Assembly: GCA_020444325.1 (NCBI GenBank) | Contig: JAHLLD010000002.1 | Location: 124,001 to 188,000, forward strand | Length of the DNA: 64,000 bases | Reading direction: 5' to 3' | Source of the DNA: a bacterium | GTDB taxonomy: Bacteria; Bacteroidota; Ignavibacteria; SZUA-365 | Shown here: piece by piece, positions 54,826 to 62,995 of the stretch | How positions within the stretch are numbered: position 1 is the first letter of the stretch | Layout: the number at the start of each line of letters is the position of its first letter | The notes under the pieces: model-generated | Seen by the model: only the letters and a program-made list of their open reading frames with translations | Told to the model about the DNA's origin: nothing | The model's database searches: none | Translations under genes and position numbers: made by a program

Positions 54826-55539
54826 ATGGAGAATTGGACTGAAAATCTCCCGTTTATTATCGCCATCGATGGTCCCGCGGGCAGTGGGAAGACGACGACG
54901 GCGAAGGCGCTGGCAAGCGAGCTGGGGTTCATTTATGTGGATACCGGAGCGATGTATCGTGCGGTTGCACTGTATGCCAGGCAGCGGGGTGTGTCCATTT
55001 CCGATACCGATGCCATTTGCGCATTACTTCCCGAGGTGGATATCCGTCTCGAGCGCAAGGGCGGGGAGCAGCACACGCTGCTCAACGGTGAGAACGTCGA
55101 AGCGCATATTCGTACGCAGGAAATGAGCAAGGCGGCCAGTGATATTTCCGCCATTCCGTGCGTTCGGGAGGCGATGGTTGAGCTGCAGCGCAAGGCGGCC
55201 GAAGGCGGTGCCGGTGCAATTCTCGAGGGACGCGATATTGGCACTGTGGTGTTTCCGCATTCTCCCTGCAAGATTTACCTGGTGGCGGATGCTGCAACCC
55301 GGGCCGAAAGGCGCAAACTGCAATTGGAGGAGAAGGGGATTTCCGGTGATCTCGATACGATTCGCCGTGAAATTGAAGAACGTGATCGTAATGACGCCGC
55401 GCGCGAACATTCCCCGCTGCGCAAGGCAGATGATGCGATAGAGGTAGAGACGACGAATACGAGCATCGATGAACAGGTTTTGATGATTCTGAGTTTGGTT
55501 AAGAAACGTCTCGATCTCTACCGGAAAGGAAACGACTGA
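54826..55539 (+). CDS. cmk: Cytidylate kinase
   Basis: Phosphorylates CMP and dCMP. 237 residues from the chosen ATG. P-loop IAIDGPAGSGKTTTAKALA at residues 12-30, DTGAMYRAVAL, LEGRDIGTVVFP and the lid RDRNDAAREHSPLRKADDAIEV are all present. Upstream in-frame codons run through the inverted repeat and promoter and do not look like the family, so they are excluded. First gene of the conserved order cmk-ispH-rpsA; its stop overlaps ispH by one base. Confidence 0.96.
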   Translation: MENWTENLPFIIAIDGPAGSGKTTTAKALASELGFIYVDTGAMYRAVALYARQRGVSISDTDAICALLPEVDIRLERKGGEQHTLLNGENVEAHIRTQEMSKAASDISAIPCVREAMVELQRKAAEGGAGAILEGRDIGTVVFPHSPCKIYLVADAATRAERRKLQLEEKGISGDLDTIRREIEERDRNDAAREHSPLRKADDAIEVETTNTSIDEQVLMILSLVKKRLDLYRKGND

Positions 55540-56432
55540 TGGAAGTGCATATTGACCCGACCGCCGGCTTCTGCTGGGGTGTGGTTCGAACGATAGACAT
55601 AGCTGAAGAGGAGCTCCGCGAAGGAGCGCAGCTCGTATCCCTCGGTGACATCATTCACAATCCGAAGGAAATTGAACGACTCGATGCGCTGGGCATGCGT
55701 ACGATCGATCATGCGCAGATTGAGGAGTTGCCTGACGGCACGAAGGTGCTGATCCGCGCGCACGGTGAACCGGCCGCGACGTACCGGAAAGCGCGTGAGC
55801 GCGGCATTGAACTGGTGGACGCTACCTGTCCGATCGTCACCAAGCTGCAGGAGCGCATCCGGAAGTACTACGATGAAGGGTGGCAGATCGTGATTTTCGG
55901 AAAGCGCGAACATGCGGAAGTGATCGGGTTGCGCGGTGTGACCAACGACCAGTGCGTTGTGATCAAGTCGCTCGACGAAGCACGCAGCCTGGTGAATCTC
56001 GACCGTCGGACGGTGTTATTCTCGCAGACGACGATGGACAAGCAGTCCTTCAGTGATATTCGCGCCTACCTGCGCGAGCGTGTCGCCGAGTTTGCTGAAG
56101 GCAGCATGGAGGAAATCGCGACGGACTTTCATGCGAAGGACACGATTTGCGGACAGGTTTCTGGCCGTGACAAAAAGCTGCGGGAATTCGCGGCAGCGAA
56201 TGATGTGATGATTTTCGTGGCGGGTCGCAAAAGCTCGAACGGCAAGGTGCTGTTCAATATCAGCAAGGAAGCGAACCCGCATACGTATTTCATTGAAGAC
56301 GTGAGTGAAATTGACCCGGCGTGGTTTGAAGGCGCCGAATCCGTGGGCATCAGCGGCGCGACGAGTACGCCGCACTGGCTCATGCAGAATGTGAAAGAAG
56401 TGATCGAAACAAGATTTGTCCCGTCCAGCTGA
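55539..56432 (+). CDS. ispH: 4-hydroxy-3-methylbut-2-enyl diphosphate reductase
   Basis: Last step of the MEP isoprenoid pathway: reduces HMBPP to IPP and DMAPP with a 4Fe-4S cluster. 297 residues. The three cluster cysteines appear in AGFCWGVVRT, DATCPIVTK and DTICGQVSGR; other motifs are IRAHGEP, GKREHAEVIGL, FSQTTMD and SVGISGATSTPHW. The ATG shares one base with the cmk stop (TGATG), so translation is coupled. Confidence 0.97.
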   Translation: MEVHIDPTAGFCWGVVRTIDIAEEELREGAQLVSLGDIIHNPKEIERLDALGMRTIDHAQIEELPDGTKVLIRAHGEPAATYRKARERGIELVDATCPIVTKLQERIRKYYDEGWQIVIFGKREHAEVIGLRGVTNDQCVVIKSLDEARSLVNLDRRTVLFSQTTMDKQSFSDIRAYLRERVAEFAEGSMEEIATDFHAKDTICGQVSGRDKKLREFAAANDVMIFVAGRKSSNGKVLFNISKEANPHTYFIEDVSEIDPAWFEGAESVGISGATSTPHWLMQNVKEVIETRFVPSS

Positions 56433-56621
56433 CCCTGATTCAAGGAATGCAGCGGACAACAGAAGGCGCGATTGCGCCACGCGCAGCTGCGCCGAACGAG
56501 ACCGCCACCATAAACTCATTACTGTTGAACAAAAGAATAATTCACGCTTCCCGCGATGCTGCTTCCCCTGGTGGCACGGAAGACAGGACACGGCGAAGTG
56601 ATTCTCGAACCAAGGAGACTT
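56433..56621 (+). other. Leader region before rpsA
   Basis: 189 bases between ispH and rpsA with no convincing gene. A strong ribosome site AAGGAG sits seven bases before the rpsA ATG. I see no match to the TTG-N20-TAnnTTT promoter and no clear hairpin, so it may be a cotranscribed leader; S1 leaders are often autoregulated, but nothing here proves it. Confidence 0.4.
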
Positions 56622-58430
56622 ATGTCAGAAGAAACCCAGAACACTGCTGAAGAGACGACCACGGCCGCCGCGCCCGCGTCGCAGCAGGAGACCGCCCAGG
56701 ACGATGTGATCGTCAAAACCGTCGGTACTGTCGTCGAAGACAGCGAGTACGGAAAGAAAGAATTTGACGAGATGCGTTCGATGTACGAAGGCACGTTGAC
56801 CTCGCTCAAGCAGGGTGAGATCATCGAAGGTCGCATCGTGCATCTTACCAAGGATTATGTCACGATCGATATCGGCTTCAAGTCCGAGGGCATTGTAGAC
56901 ACCGACGAATTCTCGAACGCCTCCGAACTCAATGTCGGCGACACCGTGGAAGTGTTCCTCGAGTCCGTCGAGAACAAGGACGGGAACGTCATTCTCTCCC
57001 GTAAGCGCGCAGACTTTGTGCGTATCTGGGAGCGTATTCAGAAAGCCTACGATGGCGACGAAATCCTGCAGGGCCGCTGCATCCGTCGTATCAAGGGCGG
57101 TATTGTCATGGACCTCATGGGCGTCGACGCCTTCCTTCCCGGATCGCAGATCGACATTCGTCCCGTGCGCGACTTCGACGCCTATCTCGGCAAAACCCTC
57201 GATGTCCGCGTGGTCAAGATCAATCAGCCGGCAGAAAACATCGTTGTCAGCCGCAAGGCCATCATCGAAGAGCAGATCGCCGGTCAGCGCAAAGCCATTC
57301 TCGACAGTCTCGAGAAGGGGCAGATCCTCGAAGGTATTGTCAAGGCCATCGCAGACTTCGGTGTGTTCATCGATCTCGGCGGTGTGGATGGACTGGTGCA
57401 TATCACCGATCTCTCCTGGGGCCGCGTCAATCACCCGACCGAAATCGTCAAGCTCGACCAGACGGTCAACGTCGTCGTGCTCGATTTCGACGAGGAGAAG
57501 AAGCGCATTTCTCTCGGTATGAAGCAGCTTCAGCCGCATCCGTGGGAAAACATCGATCAGAAGTATCCCTCCGGCACACAGGTGCGCGGAAAGGTCGTTT
57601 CCCTCGCCGACTACGGTGCATTCATCGAGATCGAAAAGGGCATCGAAGGCCTCATCCATATTTCCGAAATGAGCTGGACGCAGCATATCAAGCATCCTTC
57701 CCAGGTTGTGAGTATGGGACAGATGGTTGATGCCGTCATCCTCAACCTCGATGTGGAGAACAAGAAGATCTCCCTCGGTATGAAGCAGCTCGAGCCGGAT
57801 CCCTGGTCCAATCTCATCGCGAAATACCCCGTCGGTACCCAGCATACCGGTACGGTCCGCAACCTCACCAACTTCGGCGTCTTTGTCGAGCTGGAGCCGG
57901 GCGTGGACGGACTCGTGCATATCAGTGACCTGTCGTGGACGAAGAAAATCCGCCACCCGGGAGAACTGGTCAAGAAGGGCGACAAGATCGACGTCGTCAT
58001 TCTCGGTATCGATACCGATCAGCGCCGCATCTCGCTTGGTCACAAGCAGGTGCAGGACAATCCCTGGGATAACTTCGAGACCCTCTTCGCTGTCAGCACC
58101 GACACCGAAGGCAAAATCGTGCGCCTCATCGAGAAGGGCGTCATCGTCGAACTGCCCGCAGGCGTCGATGGCTTCGTTCCCAGCTCGCAGCTGGCCACCA
58201 AGCAGGTCAAGAACATCCCCGAGAACTTCAAGGAAGGCGACAGCCTCCCGCTCCGCGTGATCGAATTCGACAAGGAGAACAAGAAGATTGTCCTCTCCGT
58301 CGTCGAGTATTTCAAGGACAAGGATACCGAGGCCCTCGAAGCCTACCTTGCCTCACACGGACTGCTCAACGCCGCTGACGCTGAGAGCACGGACGTTCGT
58401 CCGGAAGATCTCAACTTCGACGACATGTAA
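56622..58430 (+). CDS. rpsA: 30S ribosomal protein S1
   Basis: 602 residues with six S1 RNA-binding (OB-fold) domains from about residue 45 to 550. Domains 3-5 show the typical [29 protein letters not shown] pattern split over strands, each followed by [10 protein letters not shown] or [10 protein letters not shown]. The N-terminus ([22 protein letters not shown]) is a low-complexity acidic/Thr-Ala tail before the first domain. S1 helps load mRNA on the ribosome. The ATG at 56622 has AAGGAG; an upstream ATG in the same frame has none. A strong terminator follows. Confidence 0.97.
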   Translation: MSEETQNTAEETTTAAAPASQQETAQDDVIVKTVGTVVEDSEYGKKEFDEMRSMYEGTLTSLKQGEIIEGRIVHLTKDYVTIDIGFKSEGIVDTDEFSNASELNVGDTVEVFLESVENKDGNVILSRKRADFVRIWERIQKAYDGDEILQGRCIRRIKGGIVMDLMGVDAFLPGSQIDIRPVRDFDAYLGKTLDVRVVKINQPAENIVVSRKAIIEEQIAGQRKAILDSLEKGQILEGIVKAIADFGVFIDLGGVDGLVHITDLSWGRVNHPTEIVKLDQTVNVVVLDFDEEKKRISLGMKQLQPHPWENIDQKYPSGTQVRGKVVSLADYGAFIEIEKGIEGLIHISEMSWTQHIKHPSQVVSMGQMVDAVILNLDVENKKISLGMKQLEPDPWSNLIAKYPVGTQHTGTVRNLTNFGVFVELEPGVDGLVHISDLSWTKKIRHPGELVKKGDKIDVVILGIDTDQRRISLGHKQVQDNPWDNFETLFAVSTDTEGKIVRLIEKGVIVELPAGVDGFVPSSQLATKQVKNIPENFKEGDSLPLRVIEFDKENKKIVLSVVEYFKDKDTEALEAYLASHGLLNAADAESTDVRPEDLNFDDM

Positions 58431-58451
58431 TCATCTCGTCGCGGAACTCGC

Positions 58452-58492
58452 GAAAAAGCCGTCCACTCCACCTCGGAATGGACGGCTTTTTC
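58452..58492. terminator. Rho-independent terminator of rpsA
   Basis: Perfect 14-bp stem GAAAAAGCCGTCCA/TGGACGGCTTTTTC with a 13-base loop; the T-run is the 3' end of the stem (TTTTT). It begins 22 bases after the rpsA stop and insulates the DUF2239 promoter. Confidence 0.93.
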
Positions 58493-58513
58493 ATTATCCT
58501 GCAGACATATTTA

Positions 58514-58557
58514 TACCCGGGTAATATTGCATTTGTAATTTTACCCGGGTATATTTG
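58514..58557 (+). promoter_or_regulatory. Promoter with two TACCCGGGTA operator palindromes
   Basis: Two perfect 10-bp palindromes TACCCGGGTA at 58514-58523 and 58542-58551, centres 28 bp apart. Between and overlapping them is a full Bacteroidota promoter: TTG (58527-58529), 20 bases, TATATTTG (58550-58557). The downstream palindrome covers the spacer and the start of the -7 element, so a bound protein should block polymerase. Start predicted near 58561; the leader carries AAAGGAGACGA before the ATG. Confidence 0.72.
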
Positions 58558-58584
58558 TGTATCATATTGAATTAAAGGAGACGA

Positions 58585-59250
58585 ATGATGTATACGCAGA
58601 TTGCAGAACGCTGCATGGTGTTTGCAGAAGACCGCTGTATCGCGAGGGGAGAGACGCTGCAGGTTGCGCGGGAGATGAAGGAATACACCGATCGCAACCC
58701 GGATGCCTCGATCATGATACTCGATGAGGCGGATGCACGTATCGTGGAAATCGATTTCCGAGGGGATATTGAAGATGTGCTTGCGAGACTCGAAGAGCGT
58801 GCCGCGGAGGCGAATATGCAGAAACTGCATAATGGTGGGGAAGAAAATATGCAGAAAGTGCATAATACCGGTGCCGAGAATATGCAGAAAGTGCATCAAA
58901 CGACGCAGCGTGGCCCCGGCAGGCCGAAACTTGGCGTTGTTTCCCGCGAAGTGACGCTGCTGCCGCGGCACTGGGAATGGTTGTCTTCCCAGCCGGGAGG
59001 AGCTTCCGTTACTCTGCGAAAGCTGGTCGAGGCGGCACGAAAGGACAACAGCGGACGTGATCGCATGCGACGCGCACAGGATATCACCTACCGCTTCATG
59101 AATGCGTTGGGCGGCGACCTGTCCGGCTATGAGGAGGCGCTGCGGGCACTGTACGCCGATGACAGGGAGCGTTTCGCGGAATACATCGCCGACTGGCCCG
59201 CAGATATTCGTGAGCATTCTTTGCGCTTCTCGGCTGCGGCGTTTTCCTGA
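58585..59250 (+). CDS. DUF2239 family protein with an 11-residue tandem repeat
   Basis: 221 residues, soluble. The C-terminal half matches my memory of DUF2239: GRPKLGVVSREVTLLPRHWEWLSSQPGGASVTLRKLVEAAR (in two blocks), then DLSGYEEALRALYADD. Residues 77-109 are three tandem copies of an NMQK(L/V)H-containing unit that is not expected in the family. Function unknown; the name reflects similarity only. Two ATGs in a row start the gene, with AGGAG upstream. It has its own operator-controlled promoter and terminator, making a self-contained unit between rpsA and a thioesterase, possibly acquired by transfer. Confidence 0.78.
   Translation: MMYTQIAERCMVFAEDRCIARGETLQVAREMKEYTDRNPDASIMILDEADARIVEIDFRGDIEDVLARLEERAAEANMQKLHNGGEENMQKVHNTGAENMQKVHQTTQRGPGRPKLGVVSREVTLLPRHWEWLSSQPGGASVTLRKLVEAARKDNSGRDRMRRAQDITYRFMNALGGDLSGYEEALRALYADDRERFAEYIADWPADIREHSLRFSAAAFS
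58813..58911 (+). repeat. Three in-frame 33-bp repeats inside the DUF2239 gene
   Basis: AATATGCAGAAA starts at 58813, 58846 and 58879, a constant 33-base period that keeps frame. The encoded units are NMQKLHNGGEE, NMQKVHNTGAE and NMQKVHQTTQR. They lie in the hinge between the N- and C-terminal halves. Confidence 0.9.
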
Positions 59251-59269
59251 AAGCAATCGATTCAAATTG

Positions 59270-59303
59270 CACGGCGATCCGGCATGAGGGATCGCCGTGT
59301 TTT
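59270..59303 (+). terminator. Terminator of the DUF2239 gene
   Basis: Perfect 11-bp stem CACGGCGATCC/GGATCGCCGTG with an 8-base loop, then TTTT. It begins 20 bases after the stop codon. Confidence 0.8.
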
Positions 59304-59335
59304 GTATATTACCCGAAAAAACAACTGGAGACGGG

Positions 59336-59758
59336 ATGGACGCACGTCCACTTTGCGTAACGACAGATTTTCTGATCAAACTCTATGACGTTGACGGCAT
59401 GGGGTATGTCAGCAATATTACCTATGTGCGCTGGCTCGAGGACCTCAGAACGCTGTTCCTTGAGAAATATGCACCGCTGGCGGGACTCCTCGCGCGCGAC
59501 ATTTCACCGGTGATGGCGCAGACGCACATCGATTACCTGCGTCCCCTGACCATGCAGGACAGTGCGCACGGCGAGGCCTGGATACTCGAGGCTGGACGCA
59601 CCAAATGGACGATGGCCTTTGAAATCACACAGGGCAACATCGTACACTGCCGCGCACAGCAGAAAGGGTATTTCATTAATCTGAAATCCGGTCGTCCCGC
59701 ACCCATGCCTGACGAAATCACCACCGCGTACGCGACAGAGCACCTCGATGATACCTGA
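59336..59758 (+). CDS. Hotdog-fold acyl thioesterase (4HBT type)
   Basis: 140 residues from the ATG at 59336, which has CTGGAGACGGG upstream; an in-frame ATG 13 codons earlier sits in the preceding terminator and promoter zone. The fold signature is YDVDGMGYVSNITYVRWLEDLR, where the Asp of the usual YxxTDxxGHVNN motif is kept and His-Val is replaced by Tyr-Val, then DYLRPLTMQDSAHGEAWI and MAFEI. It probably hydrolyses an acyl-CoA or acyl-ACP; substrate unknown. The stop is 18 bases before a small membrane protein gene. Confidence 0.82.
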   Translation: MDARPLCVTTDFLIKLYDVDGMGYVSNITYVRWLEDLRTLFLEKYAPLAGLLARDISPVMAQTHIDYLRPLTMQDSAHGEAWILEAGRTKWTMAFEITQGNIVHCRAQQKGYFINLKSGRPAPMPDEITTAYATEHLDDT

Positions 59759-59776
59759 AGTTATTACGTATTCACG

Positions 59777-60184
59777 GTGGCAGCACTGATGCCGCCGCCT
59801 CCCGTCATCGAACTCGCAGCGTGGACGGCATTGCTGCTCTTCTCCGCTTTGGCTGTCTTCCAGTCCTTGCTCGCCCTGGGGCTGCCATTCGGCCACCTCG
59901 CCTGGGGAGGTGAATACGTACGTCTCCCGTGGACACTGCGCATCGGTAGTGTCGCAGCCGTGATCATTTATCTGTACGGTATTCTGTGCGTGCTGGAGCG
60001 TGCCGGGATGTATGAGAGCTTTCGTAACGAGCAACTGATTTCGATTTCGTTCTGGGTGTTTGCCGGCATCTTTCTTTTGAGCGTTGCGGGAAATCTCGCT
60101 TCCCGAAGCATCTGGGAAAAACGCATCATGACGCCGGTCGCTCTCCTGCTCGCGGCGAGCAGTGCCGTGCTGGCGATGGCATAA
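59777..60184 (+). CDS. Small four-helix membrane protein of unknown function
   Basis: 135 residues with four hydrophobic segments at about 10-32, 55-75, 88-108 and 118-135, joined by short charged loops (RLPWTLR, ERAGMYESFRNEQ, ASRSIWEKR). The pattern is a plain four-helix integral membrane protein; I do not recognise a family. The start is a GTG at 59777, or an ATG at 59789 preceded by GGTGG. Likely cotranscribed with the thioesterase. Confidence 0.65.
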   Translation: MAALMPPPPVIELAAWTALLLFSALAVFQSLLALGLPFGHLAWGGEYVRLPWTLRIGSVAAVIIYLYGILCVLERAGMYESFRNEQLISISFWVFAGIFLLSVAGNLASRSIWEKRIMTPVALLLAASSAVLAMA

Positions 60185-60276
60185 CCGTGCCGACCGGTTT
60201 GGCAGAGTGGTGTTCGGGGTGCGAAGGATGGACGAATGCGTGTCCGAGGAATATTCATATATCGGAAGGAGAAAAC

Positions 60277-61026
60277 ATGAAAGCGTACATCCTGATACTT
60301 GCTCTGCTGCTGGCTGCCTCTGCTGCGACAGCTCAGGGGAGCATGGGAAATGACGATTACCGACAGATCAACGTAAGTGGTGACGCGGTGGTGAACGTGG
60401 TGCCTGATGAAATTATCATCACACTTGGCATTGAAACCTCGGATATGGATATCACCACTGCCAAGGAGAAAAACAACGACATCCTTGAGGATGCCATCGA
60501 CGCGGCACGCAGGGAAGGGGTGGAGGATACTGATATCCAGACGGATCATCTCAGTATAGAACCGCGCTACAGGGATGGATATCGCAAGGAGAATTTCCTC
60601 GGGTATTTCGTGCGCAACACCGTGGCACTCACCGTGCGTCGCGTGGAAACTGTCGAAAACGTGATCACACGCGTTCTGGAAGCGGGTGTCAACTACATCC
60701 ACGGTATCGATTTTCAGACTACCGAATTCAAAAAACACAGGGAAAAAGCACGCGAACTGGCATTGCTGGCAGCAAAGGAGAAAGCAGAAAAGATGGCGAC
60801 TGTGATGGGACAGCAGCTAGGCTCACCATTGCGCATCGACGAAACCTACAGCGGTTCTCCGGTCACATACTGGAACAGCTGGGGCCATGGCCGGGCAAGG
60901 GGCATGTCGCAGAACGTGATGCAGAACATCACCAGCGGTGAGAGCGGTGTGCAGGAAAGTATCGCCCTCGGGAAAATTGCCATCCGCGCTCGGGTGAACG
61001 TTTCCTTCATGATCTCGGAGCGCTAA
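60277..61026 (+). CDS. SIMPL-domain (DUF541) periplasmic protein
   Basis: 249 residues: signal peptide (KAYILILALLLAASAATAQ) and a SIMPL/DUF541 domain with INVSGDAVVNVVPDEIIITLGIET at its start and the helix EKARELALLAAKEKAEKMATVMG later. The family includes BP26 of Brucella and E. coli YggE, linked to oxidative or surface stress; mechanism unclear. The ATG at 60277 has AAGGAG upstream and opens the signal peptide. Confidence 0.88.
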   Translation: MKAYILILALLLAASAATAQGSMGNDDYRQINVSGDAVVNVVPDEIIITLGIETSDMDITTAKEKNNDILEDAIDAARREGVEDTDIQTDHLSIEPRYRDGYRKENFLGYFVRNTVALTVRRVETVENVITRVLEAGVNYIHGIDFQTTEFKKHREKARELALLAAKEKAEKMATVMGQQLGSPLRIDETYSGSPVTYWNSWGHGRARGMSQNVMQNITSGESGVQESIALGKIAIRARVNVSFMISER

Positions 61027-61208
61027 CTGACGCAGTGCGCGTCAGTCGACACCCGTTGCGTAGACCGATGTTGTTTCTCACCGGTTCAGGGGCTATCCTT
61101 TACGACAGTATTCATAGTACCTGAAAGGGCCTCGGGAAACCACGCATACCTTATGACGCTCCATGCAGAGCGGTATACGGGTGTGTTGGTGACCGGAATC
61201 GACACAGT

Positions 61209-62321
61209 ATGCCAATTTTTATGGATCGCCACGATGTACCCGGTGCGACAGCAGCGGATGTGGCACATGCGCACCAGAAAGATCTGGACATCCAGGACCG
61301 CTACAATTGCAGAGCCATAACCTACTGGTTCGATGAAGCCCGTGGGACAGCGTTCTGTCTGATAGAGGCGCCGGATGCGCAGGCGGTGCAGGCCATGCAC
61401 GACAGCGCGCATGGCCTGATTCCACATCTGATTCTCCAGGTAGAGAGTGATACGATCGAGGCATTCCTCGGAAGAATACAGGATCCCGAGACGCCAGCAG
61501 GCACAGAACCCGTGACAACGGAGATCATCGAACCTGCACTTCGCACCATTCTCAGCCTCGATACGCGCAGCCCGTCTCAGCTTAAGATGTCGGCAGACCA
61601 GGCATCCCGAAGTATGGCTGCAAAAGGACGAATTTCTGATATTGTGACCCGGCATGGTGGCAGGGAGGTCGAACATGCGGGAAATAAATTCATTGCATCG
61701 TTTTCGCTCCTGGCGGAGGCGATCACCTGTGCAATGGAAATCCGGCACTTCTTTTCTGCCGATTCTGAAGGGATCGCCATCGGTGCGGTGCCTCGCATCG
61801 GTCTCAGCGCAGGAGTCCCGGTGACGGAGAGTTCGGAATTATTCGGCGATGCGGTACGCAGTGCGTCCCTGCTCAGCGATCATGCCAGGAAAGGTGAAGT
61901 GCTGCTCGCCCCATCCGTCTACGAATATGCCGGGAGCGAGGCGCTGGGACTTCCTGCCGGCATGCGTGTGCTCAACGATACTGAGCAGCAGTTTCTCATC
62001 GCACTAACGGAGGTCGCTGCACGCGTCTGGACTGAACCGAAGCTGCAGAACGCCGAGATCGCGAAGGAACTTGGTTTGAGTACGTCTCAACTGTATCGCC
62101 AATCCATCGCAGTCACCGGACGCGCGCCGAGTCGATTCATGCAGGATTACCGCCTCGAGAAAGCGGCCTGCTCCATCGAAAGACGTGAAGGGACGCTGAG
62201 TGAAATCGCGTTCGCTTCCGGTTTCTGCAGTCTTTCCTATTTCTCGAAATGCTTTAAAAAGAAGTACGGCCTGCTCCCATCACATTACGCCGCACAGCTC
62301 GCGCATATCTCGACTGTCTGA
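61209..62321 (+). CDS. DUF4242 / degenerate cyclase-like / AraC-type regulator fusion
   Basis: 370 residues in three parts. Residues 1-90 resemble DUF4242 (SCO4226-like, nickel-binding): MPIFMDRHDVPGATAADVAHAH and FCLIEAPDAQAVQAMHDSAHG, with several His. Residues ~110-255 look like the second half of a class III nucleotide cyclase (HGGREVEHAGNKFIASF, RIGLSAGVPVTESSELFGDAVRSASLL), but the FxDIxGFT metal motif is absent and GDG is GNK, so it should be inactive and may bind a ligand. Residues ~265-365 are an AraC-type DNA-binding domain (EIAKELGLSTSQLYRQ, LSEIAFASGFCSLSYFSKCFKKKYG). Likely a transcription factor sensing a metal or small molecule. Target genes unknown; the truncated haemoglobin gene lies just downstream. 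Confidence 0.8.
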   Translation: MPIFMDRHDVPGATAADVAHAHQKDLDIQDRYNCRAITYWFDEARGTAFCLIEAPDAQAVQAMHDSAHGLIPHLILQVESDTIEAFLGRIQDPETPAGTEPVTTEIIEPALRTILSLDTRSPSQLKMSADQASRSMAAKGRISDIVTRHGGREVEHAGNKFIASFSLLAEAITCAMEIRHFFSADSEGIAIGAVPRIGLSAGVPVTESSELFGDAVRSASLLSDHARKGEVLLAPSVYEYAGSEALGLPAGMRVLNDTEQQFLIALTEVAARVWTEPKLQNAEIAKELGLSTSQLYRQSIAVTGRAPSRFMQDYRLEKAACSIERREGTLSEIAFASGFCSLSYFSKCFKKKYGLLPSHYAAQLAHISTV

Positions 62322-62527
62322 CGCTGCCGAAATGTCCCGTCCCATCGTATTGATCGAATAGTACAAACATCTGGTTCAATCGTTGTAGCGCGATTACGCC
62401 AGTGCGGTTAGATTTGAGGTCAACGCAGCATCATTCTCCATGCGCAATGAGGAAGCAACGTTCGCGGACCGTGATCGTGTTCCATGCTGCTGTGACATTC
62501 AGTTCAACAGACATCGAGGAGTACGCA

Positions 62528-62914
62528 ATGGAAAATAGAGCACAGGATACGCTGTACGCGCGCCTGGGTGGCACAGAGGGAATTACCGCGCTCGTCGACG
62601 ATATTGTCGACCAGCATATGAGCAATCCAGCAGTCTCCGCGCGCTTTCTTCCCTATAAGGAGAAGCCGGAACTCCTTTCCCAGATAAAAAAACACACCGT
62701 TGATTTTTTTAGTATGGGCAGTGGGGGACCGGCAGCGTACAAGGGACGGGACATGGAAACGACGCATCGCGGTATGAATATCAGCGAGGCGGAGTACATG
62801 CACGTCGTCGACGACATCATGGCCGTCTGCGAAAGACGTGAAATCGACGATCAGAGTAAGAGCGAAGTCCTTTCTATCGCATGGTCGCTGAAAGAACAGA
62901 TCATGCATAAGTAG
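62528..62914 (+). CDS. Group 1 truncated haemoglobin
   Basis: 128 residues. Truncated-globin motifs: YARLGGTEGITALVDDIV, the Gly-Gly stretch SMGSGGPAAYKGRDM and the proximal heme ligand His80 in TTHRGMNIS. The distal B10 position, usually Tyr in FYxR, appears replaced (DDIVDQHM), so ligand chemistry may differ from NO-detoxifying relatives. I use the ATG at 62528 because GAGGAG lies nine bases before it and the upstream residues are not globin-like. It follows the AraC fusion by 206 bases on the same strand and could be its target. Confidence 0.88.
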   Translation: MENRAQDTLYARLGGTEGITALVDDIVDQHMSNPAVSARFLPYKEKPELLSQIKKHTVDFFSMGSGGPAAYKGRDMETTHRGMNISEAEYMHVVDDIMAVCERREIDDQSKSEVLSIAWSLKEQIMHK

Positions 62915-62936
62915 CAACGGCGAACACGGAGAATGG

Positions 62937-62967
62937 AAGGCAGGGCGTTCGTCCTGCCTTTCTATTT
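62937..62967 (+). terminator. Terminator after the truncated haemoglobin gene
   Basis: 8-bp stem AAGGCAGG/CCTGCCTT with an 8-base loop followed by TCTATTT. It begins 22 bases after the stop codon and precedes mtaB. Confidence 0.75.
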
Positions 62968-62995
62968 CCGCGAAATTTTCCTTTTTTACAGGCTT

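Noticed and set aside
58813-58911. Regularly spaced short repeats suggesting a CRISPR array
   Set aside because: The repeats are in frame within a gene, contiguous, and have no unique spacers of CRISPR type.
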